DNA from: Cordia subcordata | Lineage: Eukaryota; Streptophyta; Magnoliopsida; Boraginales; Cordiaceae | DNA: 64,000 bases | Assembly: GCA_028554755.1 (NCBI GenBank) | Contig: JAPTOF010000008.1 | Span: 12,650,501 to 12,714,500 of the forward strand | Direction: 5' to 3' | Shown: piece by piece, positions 12,169-23,549 of the stretch | How the letters are laid out: every line of letters starts with the position of its first letter | Numbering within the stretch: the stretch's first letter is position 1 | Made by a program: the position numbers and the translations under genes | Notes under the pieces: model-generated | Seen by the model: only the letters and a program-made list of their open reading frames with translations | What the model was told of the DNA's origin: nothing | Databases searched by the model: none

Positions 12169-13306
12169 TGATTGCTATCTCGTGGCATAAGCCTAAATAG
12201 CTCGCAAGCACACAGGTTGCGTGTAGCATAGTGTGTGCGAGCACGAGGTCAAATCCACGAGAAGGCCTAACACGTAAGGTGTCCTAAGCTATGTGCATCC
12301 TAAGAAGCTACTTGTTGGGTTCCTACCTACAATATTTTTGCGTTTTTGGTTTGAGGGGAGCTCGAGAAAAGAAAATCTAAGCTAAAACAAGAAAATAAAA
12401 GGGGTGTGTATGTGTGATGGGGAATCAAGCAATCTAAGGGAGTCAAACGTCCGAAATAGGGGACTAGGGTGATTATGTCTTGCCTACGAGTGATTACAAC
12501 TTCTTTCTAGGGTTAATTGATGGATTATACCAAGTGCTCCAATCTAGACCTATAATTAGCCTCCTAATGGATACCCTAAGCCCCTATGCGGGTCTATCCC
12601 TAAGTGGCAATGCCTAGTAATACAGTGTGGTTTATGACTTGGGAATTAGGAGTAACCAATAAGGTTCTAGGTGAGTGTAGATCAATCTAACCTTAGCACT
12701 TAGTTTACTATTTAGTTCCTCAATCTGACCCTAAGACTCGGTGCGAGTCAGTTCCTAAGCTTTGCCCTACTTAGAGCTACAGTGTGGTCCTTACGAACTT
12801 AGGGTGTTAGGGTGGACTAACTAACCTTCCTAAGTAAACTAAGATCAACTAAACCTATCCGGGCACCTATTAGCTAGATTTAAAGCCAACGGGGACTCAA
12901 CCTAGGTTAGTTACTTGTTGTGCACCATCGATCGCATCACAATAGTGGAAATTGACATTAAAGCGCAAAGCAAACACATCTAGGGCATGGCGTTCGAGAA
13001 TACACTGGTATATTCTACTACTAAACACATAGACATGCTTAGATTACACCAATTTAAGCAATAGCACCCGACATGTATGCAATAGAAGCTATTTATGCTA
13101 TTTGATATGCAAACACACACATAGACATGTATATAAGCATATCCACTTCATGTAATCACCATACAAACACATAGACATGCTACAATAATGATTTAGGAAT
13201 GGTTAATAGCAAAATAGACTTCAATATAAATATACTATATCATTGAGGTATTTCAACAAACACATAGACATGTATGTAAAATGACCTTTGAAACCCTAAG
13301 CACAAA

Positions 13307-13340
<34 letters not shown>

Positions 13341-14160
13341 CCATCAAGTTCCTATTAATAAAAAGTAGTAATCATCCATAAAACAAGAGTAAATCACCCT
13401 ACATAGCTCTAATCGAACATACATTAACTTAAGATAAAAAAGAGATAAAGAAGCTACCCTTTTATCCAAAGTCATATCATTAAAATCCAAGAGCTATGCC
13501 CAAATCCTTGTGTTTGATCCTCCTAGAGGTTTGATTCCATAGTGCTTTTATGTATGGAAGAGTGTGTGAGAGATGGGAGATGAGAGGATTAGGGTTTTGG
13601 GAGATGGGTGTGAAAGAATATGACTTGTTCTTCACAAAATAGCCAAAAGATGGCTTATATAGCCAAATTTCCGCAACTACCAGAGCACCTAACCAGTGCA
13701 TCGGTACCAAAGGACCTCTATTTCAGTAGCAGAAGATTGCTTTATGTTTTTGGTAGAATAAATATGGGGTGCACTAGTACTCTAAAGCTAGTGTCCCGGT
13801 AACGCCTATTTGCTCAATTTTGGCTTCGTTTTCGCTCCATTTTGCTTCTGGTTGTTTTGGCCATTATCCAGAAGCATCCAATCTTGCTTTTCTTTCACTT
13901 TTCATCTACAAAATCTTCTTCAATCCTTGCCAAACCATCTTCATCTTTGTTCAGCTCAAGACATTCCTTAAACTCACCTAAAACACAAGATAATTGCACT
14001 TTAGTGTAATATTTATGCTTTAAGCTCAACTATAGACACCTAAAGCCTAATACGCTCAAGTACGATATAAATTCTCTACTAATACACTTAATAGAGTACA
14101 AAACACCTCAAAATAGATATAGAAATACAATACAAAATCACACACGAAACCAACACATCA
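12169..14160. mobile_element. Solo LTR, ~2.0 kb, with perfect 5-bp target duplication
   Basis: Interrupts block B at a point where block A runs through. It starts TGATTGCTATCTCG and ends CAACACATCA, giving the TG..CA ends of an LTR, and is flanked by TCATT on both sides (12164-12168 and 14161-14165). No internal retroelement genes are present, so it is a solo LTR left by recombination between two LTRs, probably of a gypsy family. The beginning has the pattern GTAGCATAGTGTGTGCGAGC often seen in plant gypsy LTRs. Inside are an AT microsatellite (13309-13337) and four copies of the motif ACACATAGACATG (about 13025, 13114, 13167 and 13261). Confidence 0.88.
13309..13337. repeat. (AT)n microsatellite
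   Basis: Uninterrupted AT dinucleotide run of about 29 bp inside the solo LTR. Confidence 0.95.
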
Positions 14161-15593
14161 TCATTAATCACAATTGCTTTCAAAAGCTCTACAAAATATC
14201 TCGAAGCTTCGATCAAAGCTGGTCAATCACGCATAGACTTCGCATGGTATTTTTTAAGGTGGCAGAATCAGTTTTATCAGCTCTAAATACGTCCAAAACT
14301 CCCTTGAATCCATATATAATGATTTCAACTCCTTTTCCAAGCATAATCATGTAAAAATGCATAAAATAGTACCCGTTAAGAAGTATCCAATTTTAAAATT
14401 AAGCGCAATTAACTACGAATTCAATGCTTATTTTGGACTTATTAGTTAAAAACATTAAAAGCCAAACAAAAATTTCAATATATCCTTATGGGTTATCTAA
14501 TGATTTTATTTTTTCAAATAAAATTTATGTATTACAAAATAATAACCTGCATCATTTGATACATGATCATTATTGGTACAATTATAGTCTCATCCTTCAT
14601 CTGTTACATTCAAAATGAAAATTGGATGTTTTGTCATTTGTTACATGTTATAAAAATTTTCATCATGAAGATAATTGCATGGAATTATAAGAATGACTTA
14701 AATCGTCATTGTTTGTTGCTTGTCTTCAACACCACATAAAACTGTTTGACAAATTTGTAAATAAATATGATAACTTCAGATGATGTATCCATTGTTTTAG
14801 AATACAAAATAGAAAGTGACTGAAATCTCATATAATAGGAAAAGAGACTTATATATTTTTGATTAAATAATGGTCATTGTATATCAAATTATATCATTTA
14901 ACATACCATGGAATAATGAAGTTACTTTACAAACATTGTATGTTATTTTTGTATAATGTATAACATTGTAAAATCTATATCCACTAATCTTGAGTACTAA
15001 ACGTACCGTTAGCCTTGGATATTTCTTCTTGATTTGGAGTATATATATCAATAGATAAGAATAGTAAAATTTTTTAGAATATTAAATTTTTGCATTGTTC
15101 CAAATCATTGAATAAAATACTTGGACAAATAATATTTGTTATTAATACAATGGATAAACTAGAGTAATACCTGAAGAAGAAGCACCATATGGATCATTTG
15201 TTATCGCAACACTTACATACATTGAATAGGTTTCTTGAATTCATTCTTTAAAATCATGAATATAATAAAGAAAACAAAATAATTTTTTTGTCAGTAAAAA
15301 TAAGTAGATAGTTGAGATTTTATATGAAACGACGTTAAAAAAGTTAATTAATGTCAGCACCATATATTCGATATAGTTGGAATCCTTTCATCAAACTCAA
15401 AGTCTGACTCCTTCTTTTAGTGTAAGAAGGTGCTAGAGTGATTTCCTTACAAGGTTCATGCACAATAGTTGACTTCTGAGATATTCTTCTATTTGTATAA
15501 CACTTTAAATATATTAATGTTTGTGAAAGATATAACACAAAGCATTAACAAATGATTTATACAATAACTGTTTGAAATATCTCTCACTAGAGC

Positions 15594-18490
15594 CAGAGGC
15601 AGAGGAAAAGGAGACTAGGGGGAGCCCTAGGCCCTCAAGTTCTTCTTTTTTAAAAGAAAATTTTCTATATGTATGTGTGTGTGTTCCATATGTGGTGAAC
15701 TAAAAAGCACACATGGGCCCCCCAAAAAAATTTCTCCCTTGCCTTTTTGCCAAAATCCCAACTCCTATTCCACTAGTCCCCACTTCCCACCAACTTTCTC
15801 TTTTTGTTTTGCTTAATATTCTCTACCATTAATATAATATGTTAGAATAAGGAGAAAAAACATTCATAAAGGTGGGAGCTGAAGAAGTTTGACACACCAC
15901 ACGGTATATATAATATTTATATAATATAAAAAATATAATATGTTAGAATAAAAGTTACTTTTTATCATTGTCTTAAACCCTACCCACAATTTTTTCTGTT
16001 GTGTTCTCAAATCCCGAACTCCAAATTTCTTAATTTTTTTTATTTTTTTCTTAGGTTTTTTGATATTTTTCTTATAATCCAACAACAACTAAACAGAAAA
16101 CTTCATAGAACTTGGCCTTCCTTGCCCTCTTTCTACATAACACATTAATATTATATATTATACTTAGAAGACATATTGACCCACCAGAAAAGGTAAAATT
16201 AAACAAAAGAAAAAGCATACTTTATACTTTATTTATTTATTTATTTCTTGTTAGATGACTTAAATATAATTTTTTTTCTTAATATTGTTTTGCCTTTTCT
16301 TTTGCTAAAGGTTACTTGGTGAATATCTCAAGGAACAACTCCAAAGAAGTGGATGAGGTAATTATTTATTCAAAATACTTCTTATATTATATTTTCATTT
16401 AAATTTAAGTAATCTTTTAGTGTTTATTCTTTTTACTTCGATGACATATTGATATTTTAGTTGTAAAATTTCTATTATAGAGCTTATTTTAATAATAAGT
16501 TTTCATGATTCTTAATTTGTTTATTCTCTAGGTAGATAATTTTAGGTTTTTCTCATTCAAGACAAAGATAGTAGAGTTTCTTCTTGTAATTATTTAAATT
16601 CAAATTAGCTAAGTTAACGTCTTTAATTATTCTAATTGACGTTAAAACTAATTTAAGGTAAAAATATGGATAAGCGTAGAACAATTCTTCCCTTCTTTCA
16701 AAAAAATAAAAATAAAAGATGTTGGCTTAGAACCTAGTGAACAACCTTTTGTACCTAATATTGACACAAATGTAATCTTATAACCTTCAACAAAGTTCAG
16801 AGATTGAAAATGAGAAAATTGATATGGCTTCTTTAGTACATGGTCTGAGTTTATGTTCTCAGATTTGGGAGTATATAGTAAATCAAAGAGATGAAATTCA
16901 TAAAGCACATATTCCATTTGGTCCATGTCAGCATATACAATCAAATTATTTATATTCTGGACAAGAAAGTCACCCTTGTCAATTTCAAGCTCATTGGTTC
17001 TGAAAATTTCCTTGGTTGGAGTATTCACCTATAAAGGATGCTGTATTTTATTTTCCTTATTATCTTTTTGCGACGAAATCAACATGGAAACCTACATAAG
17101 ATGTATTGGATCTGAAAATTGGAGAAAAGTAAACAGTGGAAAAGAATTTACTTCTTATTTCATGTAGGAAAAGATATAAATTCAGCTCATAATTTACCTA
17201 TTAGATGCAGTCCAATGGTTAGCGTTTTAAGAATGTATTTTTAGAGGGCATGATGAATGCCCTTATTCAAGAAATCAAGGTAATTTTGTTGAATAATAAA
17301 GTTTTTAGCATCATACAATGAACAAGTGGATGGAGCTGTTTCCAATAATAGTCCACAAAATGCTAAATACACATCATATGGTACTCAAAAAGAAATTTTA
17401 TCTGTATTGGGTAGAAATGTGCAAAATAAAATTCTTAATGAGGTTGGTGATGCTGCATTTTGCTTAATTGTTGATGAAGCTCGAGATGGATCTAAGAGAA
17501 AGCAAATGACTCTTGTTATAAGATTTGTTGATAAGGAAGGGTTTGTTAGAAAAAAGATTTCTGGACTTGGTTCATGTTACAACACAACATCATTGATTCT
17601 TATAGAAGAGATATTTGGAGCATTATCTCATCATAATCTTGGTGTTCTCAATATTCATGTCAAGGGTATGATAGAGATAGTAATATGGGTGGAGAGTGGA
17701 ATGGGTTACAGGTTTTGTTTCTTAAAGATTGCCCTTATACTTATTATGTGCATTGCTTAGCTTACCAGCTACAACTAGCTCTTATTGCTGCATTAAGAGA
17801 AGTTGCTGATATACATACTTTTTCTCAAATTTTGAATTTCATTGTTGATATTGTGGTGTCTTCTACCCAAGTGAAATGATGAATTACAAACTATCCAAGT
17901 AGTTGAAAATGCATGGTTAATTGAAAGTGATGAGCTTGATTTGGTAGAGGAGCCAAACAATCAGGAACTTTGCACGTGACACTTGTGATGTTCGCTATGT
18001 AATGATGATTTAAATATAGAAATAAGTTTGAGCTCTAAATCATGCTGGAAATCATGAATGATGTAAATATTCCAAAATAATGGGCCAAAGTTGCTCATTA
18101 GAAAACACAAAAATGTAGGAAATTAAACTGGAAATCCAAAAATCTACTTTAAAAAAAAAATTGGATGACAAACAAATCAAGATAATTAGTAAAATAGTTG
18201 ATGCACTGCACTTTTCATTTTGGAGGTTCTCATTTGCTATAAAATCTTTTAATTTAAAGTAAAAGTTTTAGTGCCTATTTCTTTGTGGTCTAAATATTTA
18301 AGAAGGCTTACATTGCACAAAAAAATTAATATTTATAAATTATTAAAACTATTTCATGCATAATATTATTATGATTTTACAAAAATTAAATCTTATTCAT
18401 GACGTGAGAATTTTTAAATATCTCTATAGTATTATAATAATATGAGAAGATACTATTCTCAAAATTTTGCCTCCCCAAGCGTCACTTGAC
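15594..18490 (+). mobile_element. Decayed hAT-like DNA transposon (DUF4371 / TTF-type group)
   Basis: The left end is placed at CAGAGGCAGAGG (15594), which resembles the CAGRGGCGGA-type inverted terminus of this plant hAT group. It is followed by the usual run of short C- and T-rich blocks. The transposase reading lies at 16666-17985. The right end is judged at about 18490, where TTTTGCCTCCCCAAG (about 18463) resembles the sub-terminal region, but no clear inverted terminus or 8-bp TSD was found. The left 360 bp are shared with block A (4637-4998), so the true left boundary is uncertain. A short upstream exon-like stretch (about 16310-16357) followed by GTAATT may be the transposase 5' UTR exon. 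Confidence 0.6.
16666..17985 (+). pseudogene. hAT-like transposase (TTF zinc finger + DUF4371), broken
   Basis: The start MDKRRTILPFFQKNK at 16666 is the normal opening of this transposase family. After early stops, pieces follow in the family order: IWEYIVNQRDEIHKAHI, FGPCQHIQ, FPWLEYSPIKDAVF (TTF-type zinc-finger region, about 16845-17060), then an open frame at 17326-17760. That frame reads NAKYTSYGTQKEILSVLGR, GDAAFCLIVDEARDGSKRKQ and VIRFVDKEGFVRKK: the DUF4371/RNase H-like core with the first catalytic Asp in VDEARD. A frameshift near 17690 leads to GEWNGLQVLFLKDCPYTYY and VHCLAYQLQLALIAA, which then fades. The C-terminal hAT dimerisation domain was not found. The protein would cut and paste the element. 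It is clearly dead, with at least four stops and two frameshifts. Confidence 0.85.
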
Positions 18491-18585
18491 ATGGCTAAAA
18501 GATCACTCTTCAAAATTCAATTCCATGTGAGTAGACTGAATCTAAATGGAGAGAAATAGAAGGAGAATGAAGACAGTTGGATAAC

Positions 18586-18592
18586 TATATAA
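18586..18592 (+). promoter_or_regulatory. Possible TATA box of the NPH3-like gene
   Basis: CTATATAAC about 180 bp before the start codon at 18768, in a position compatible with a 150-bp 5' UTR. The decayed hAT element ends only about 100 bp further upstream, so the proximal promoter abuts transposon DNA. Based on motif and position only. Confidence 0.4.
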
Positions 18593-18767
18593 CCTGCCAT
18601 GCGAGTTTCTCTCATCTTGACTTGTTCTACAGATTCTGTCACACTTTCTACAATGGAAAATATGGTAAAAAGAAACCACATGCAACACTTTCTGTTGCTT
18701 CTTCTTTTTTCTCGTTCTCTTCAACTTCACTCTTATATTTCTGAAATTTTTGAGAAAGAATAGTAAA

Positions 18768-21685
18768 ATGGACATGGCGTGCCTGAAGCTTGGCTCAAAA
18801 TCTGAGGCTTTCCAGCGTGAAGGCCATTCTTGGTAGGCTAATCACTTTTGTGAATATATATATATAATATTTGGTTGACTTATGGGCTTCCAGAAATTAA
18901 TGTTAGTGATGTGTGTTTTCCTTAGTAGATCTTCTCCATACTTAAATTATGATTAGCTGTTTGTTTACTGTAACTTTTTATTAGTTCTTTGGTTCTGTCA
19001 TGTAAAATGTTTCAGGAAATGCACTTCTGGCCTTGCAAGTGATATTATCATTGAAATTGGAGAGATGTTCTTTCATCTTCATAAGGTGTTTCTATTAACT
19101 TTTGATCTTTAACTCTCTTTTTGGTTGCTGATCTTTTCATGCCTGCGCTAGAATATACATATGTTAAACACAATAAATAAATACACCAAATTTCTTTCTA
19201 CGGGTTTAAGTTTAAACTTTTACATGAGATGGTCATTCAAATAATGTATATATTGTTAACTGCAGTTCCCTTTGCTATCGAGAAGTGGGCTATTAGAGAA
19301 GCTTATTGGGGAATTGAAAAACGAAGATGGATCGGCATGTGTTTTGCAGCTTGGAGATATTCCTGGTGGAGCTAAAGCATTCAAGTTCATAGCCAAATTT
19401 TGCTATGGTGTCAGAATAGAGCTGACTGCATTGAATGTAGTGAGTGTGAGATGCGCGGCTGAATATCTTCAGATGAGTGAAGACTATGGGGAAGGGAATC
19501 TGATTGCACAAACAGAGTATTTTCTCAATGAAGTGTTCAGCAACTGGTCAGACACAATAAAAGCTCTGGAAACCTGTGAAGAGGAAGTGCTACCATATGC
19601 AGAACAGCTTCACATTGTGTCAAGATGCATAAACTCCCTGGCGATCAAAGCGTGCGCTGATCCCAAGCTATTCAACTGGCCTGTTTCGGGGTGTAATAAC
19701 ACTGATGGCGTAGAAAACGGCTTGTGGAATGGGATCTGCGCGACAGCAAAGCCACAGCCGGCTGGTGACGATTGGTGGTATGAAGATGTGTCCTTTCTCA
19801 GTTTGCCTCTCTACAAACGGTTTCTTAAAGCCGTTGAAGCAGCTGGAATGAAGCTTGAGAACATTGCTGGATCACTTGTCTATTATGCCAAGAAATATGT
19901 CCCCCTGATGAATAGGCAATCAAGCTTTAAGGACGCGAATCATGTTAAACCAGGGTCACCTACAAGCCCTTCTGAGAAAGATCAGAGGGCTCTTCTTCAA
20001 GAGATAGTTGAGCTGCTTCCGTGTCAGAAAGGAGTTATACAGACTAAGTTCCTTATCCAGTTGCTTCGCTCTGCTATGATTTTGCAGGCAAGTCCGTCTT
20101 GCAGAGAAAAATTGGAGAAGATGGTGGGAATGCAGTTGGATCAAGCTGTAGTTGATGATCTACTGATACCAAATATGGGCTATTCCGCGGACACCTTGTA
20201 CGATATAGATTGTTTCCAGAGAATTTTGGATCATTTCCTGTTAATGGGTCAGGCTTCAGGTACTGCAACTCCATGTATTATGGAAGAAATTCAATTACTG
20301 GAGGGGGCTCACTCACTGACATCAATGACAATGGTGGCTAACCTGGTGGATTCGTATCTTGCCGATGTTGCGACAGACGTGCACCTGAAGCTCCCAAAGT
20401 TCCAAGCTCTTGCTGCTACTATCCCTGATTATGCCAGGCCTATTTTCGATGGCCTTTATCGCGCAATCGATATTTATCTGAAGGTAAAGTATCCTATATT
20501 TTTTTCACATGAAACTTGTTATACTTTCTGGAGAAACTGCACTGAACCTAGAAGTTGGAGCTGAGATGAGAATGGATTAATTTGAGGGACTTTGAATTCA
20601 CAGAGATAATATATGCAGATGTCTCCTGCCTAGGTATTATTTAGCTCCTTATAAGAATAACTGGAAACCCTTGAATGAACTTTAGTATAACATAATGTAC
20701 ATGGAATGTGTCCAGTTCCGCTTTTAGGCACTTAAAAGAGATTTTTATTATCGAAAATTGAAATTAATCCATTTGGCCATTTTCAAAAGAAAAAGCGGAA
20801 AACTCAGAAACTCCAATGGAGCTTTCAAAAAGCTTTCTTTACATGTCAATAATTGTTTTCTTTCACTTTTTTTCTCAAAAATTTTACTCTATATTTTTTA
20901 AAGTCCAATATTATTTCAAAACAACTCAAAGTACTTTTATCTAAAACTCTCCTGCTAAAAGTTCAAAAACTCAACAGATGAAATCTCACAAATAAACCAG
21001 GTAAAATCTAAAAATATAGTAGCAACTCAAAACCACTTTTCCTTTTTCCTTTCGACTGCCCAATCCCGACCCAACCTCTCGACCCTCAAGTAGCAGATGG
21101 AAACCTTAGTAATACATACTTCCAACTTTATCACATTACCTGAGCTTATGCATGTGAAATCTCCAGGCGCATCCCTGGCTAACAGACCCGGAGAGGGAGC
21201 AAATCTGCAGGTTGATGAACTGCCAGAAGCTTTCATTGGATGCCAACACGCACGCCGCGCAAAACGAGAGGCTACCTCTCAGGGTCATTGTCCAAGTCCT
21301 CTTCTTCGAGCAGCTTCGGCTCCGAACATCCATCTCTGGATGGTTCTACGTCTCTGACAATCTCGACAGCTCACAAAATCCAAACGGATCCGTTTCAATC
21401 GCGAAAAACGAAGGCTCACAACATGCTGACACTGCTCAGGATAGAGGATCAGGCATTGAAGACATGCGAGAGCGGGTCTCTGAGCTCGAAAAGGAGTGCC
21501 AGAGCATGAAACAGGAGTTTCAGAAGCTGGTGAAGTCAAAGAGGTTTTGGAACATATTTTGCAGAAGAAAATCGAATAAGTTTAACAATAGGGCATCATC
21601 ACAGCCTTGTTATACCAAGAGACCACCAGCTCCATCTGATAATGATCAGCATCAAATTCATGAAAATAGTAATCTGCATGACTGA
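18768..21685 (+). CDS. NPH3/RPT2-like BTB-NPH3 family protein (four exons)
   Basis: Adaptor of the plant-specific NPH3/RPT2-like family. Members bind CUL3 through a BTB domain and act at the plasma membrane in phototropin or auxin-transport signalling. Exons by GT/AG joins: 18768-18832, 19016-19085, 19266-20483 and 21167-21685, giving 623 aa with no stop or frameshift; family members are usually 550-670 aa. The N-terminus reads [20 protein letters not shown] from the second Met. The BTB domain (about residues 28-120) contains [13 protein letters not shown] and [18 protein letters not shown]. The NPH3 domain (about 213-480) contains [26 protein letters not shown] and [11 protein letters not shown]; exon 4 opens [17 protein letters not shown]-terminal coiled coil (about 550-576, [19 protein letters not shown]) is usual. 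The best remembered match is the subgroup of Arabidopsis At5g13600; the exact ligand and pathway are unknown. The ATG at 18774 is an alternative start. Intron 2 carries a miniature LTR. Confidence 0.95.
19162..19240 (+). mobile_element. Solo miniature LTR in intron 2 of the NPH3-like gene
   Basis: TGTTAAACACAATAAATAAA through to CATGAGATGGTCATTCAA matches, with substitutions, the 75-bp LTRs of the miniature elements at 1282-2109 and 61757-62000. It makes up nearly half of a 180-bp intron and ends about 25 bp before the 3' splice site. No second LTR or primer site follows, so it is a solo LTR. A clear TSD was not seen. Confidence 0.6.
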
Positions 21686-23457
21686 TGTTTGCAAGCTCAA
21701 CAACTTTTAGCTAATAGGATGATAGATGATCTATTTATTAGTTACTGAAATCCTTACTGCGTGAAGCCTGCCTTGTTTTTGTTTGTTTTTCTGAACGATA
21801 ATTGTTGTATTGTTTTTCGCTAAATCATGAAGGTACTTTCATTACTCAAAAGATTCACGGGGAGGTCAATACATCAGCAGTTAATTGCGTAAACAACTGT
21901 TAATGTTCCATCTGCTACACAAAAATTACGGGGTGCTGTGTTCTTAAATTTACGATAATTGTTGTATTATATTGTTGTTTCAATGGGAAGTGGATACTCG
22001 TTCATTCTATTGGTACTAAGTCATATTTGTCTAGATTATCTGATTACAATTATATTATAAGTAATTTAATAACCTTACGAGCAAGTCCTGTCCCATTTGT
22101 TGCTGCCTTACAATTCTAGGAAAAATGTCTTTCGTGACTTGAGTTTTTTCATTTGAGAAACAAGCAATGCATCTGTAAACCAAGATTATGTAAAATCTAG
22201 CGCTCATGGTCATGTACAATATTTTAGTATTTGGTCGGATAGACTATAGTCAGAGATCCGGCTTGACAATATTTATCTAGTTGTTTATAAATATTAAAAA
22301 AGTTATTTTCATCTATATGTTATATTAAAAAAAGGTGCATGTCTTTTTAGTACATATCATATGACATCATTTAAACTTTTTCTCCGTCCAACAAAACATT
22401 TAACTTACACTTTTATCATATACACACACACACACACACTATTTGTCATATGAAAATAACATTAAAAATCTTTTATTACTTTTTTCTCATATTAGATAAT
22501 TTTTATTTTATTTTTTAATTTAAATATTTTATTCAATTAGTAAAGATTTCTGATAAGCAATTTAAATATGTTATTCAATTATTGAAATTTCTCATAAAAA
22601 AACATGATTACTATAAAAAAAAAACTTACCAAAAATTAAACTTCAAAAGGTATATATGTTTTCATTTACATAACATATAAAAATTGACTATTAATAATAA
22701 ATAAAATTATTAAAAAAACACATATTTCTTTTGTTTTTAAAAAATTGCACTGGGTTTTTTTTTTTTTTTTTGAATAAGCACTGCCAAGCAATTTAAATAT
22801 GTTATTCACTTAGTGTCTTTGCATGGAGACAAGCCGAAGCTAGTGGATGGATCATACGTGAAGTTAATCAAGCCTAATTGTTGGGATAGGCGCTTTCTCA
22901 TGTTCTTTTACTGCTTGGGCTAAGCCCTAATTTTCTACAAGATAAATATTTGTAATGGTTTTCTGGCCCAAGACAATAGCAACTAAGCAATCAAGTAACG
23001 ATTTTTCTTCTTTCTTTTCTTTTTTTCTTTTTTCAATTTTGTGCATGTCATGATGTAGAATACATGTTAGGCACCAGGAAGTTACAGATGATGATAATTA
23101 AGTGCTCATTTTTGTTACATATAGGTTCAAGATAACATAAATGATTTCTCATCCTCAGAGCAAAGCTTAGTCTCATAATCTATATATAGTAAAATGGTTG
23201 AGTGGGATGTCATGTATAATCCTTGATCCTTTTAATTTTTCTCTTCTAGAAAAATCAATGTGCCATTTCTCTTTCTTTTTTCTTTTACTGCTAGGACGAG
23301 AGGTTGTTAATTTTTCTTAATTAAATATTTTGGTAGGGTCTTATGCTACATCTCGTGATTGCTTCTTCAATTTTTTATATTTTGTTTATTTTCAATAATT
23401 GACATTATTTTTCTAATTTTGACGAATTGCTCAAAAATTGTTCAAATAGACCTTTGT
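21686..23457. other. 3' flank of the NPH3-like gene and AT-rich intergenic DNA
   Basis: Holds the probable 3' UTR (first few hundred bases) and then AT-rich DNA. There is an (AC)9 run at 22422-22439 and several poly-A/T runs. No coding frame, LTR or tRNA gene was recognised. Confidence 0.5.
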
Positions 23458-23549
23458 CAATCTACTATCTATTTTTTTGCAGGGCAAGTAAGTGTGATTT
23501 TCATTCAATCTTCAAATGTACAAGAGCTTTACAAAAATATTTTCAAGAC

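Larger units (their letters stand above)
11046..15955. repeat. Direct-repeat block B / probable gypsy 5' LTR with a solo LTR inside
   Basis: From about 11560 to 15955 this matches block A (2590-4998) in the same orientation once the inserted solo LTR at 12169-14160 is removed. The part 11046-11560 has no partner in A, which is truncated there. The sequence carries the TAGATGGTCTAACCCTCGG signature also seen in A as TTTAATCCCTGG. No coding frame is convincing. Right of 15955 it is followed directly by hAT transposase DNA, whereas A is followed by gypsy 3' region. Confidence 0.55.

Noticed and set aside
16648..17028. 126-codon minus-strand frame
   Set aside because: It lies opposite the hAT transposase reading on the plus strand, which has clear family motifs; the minus frame has none.
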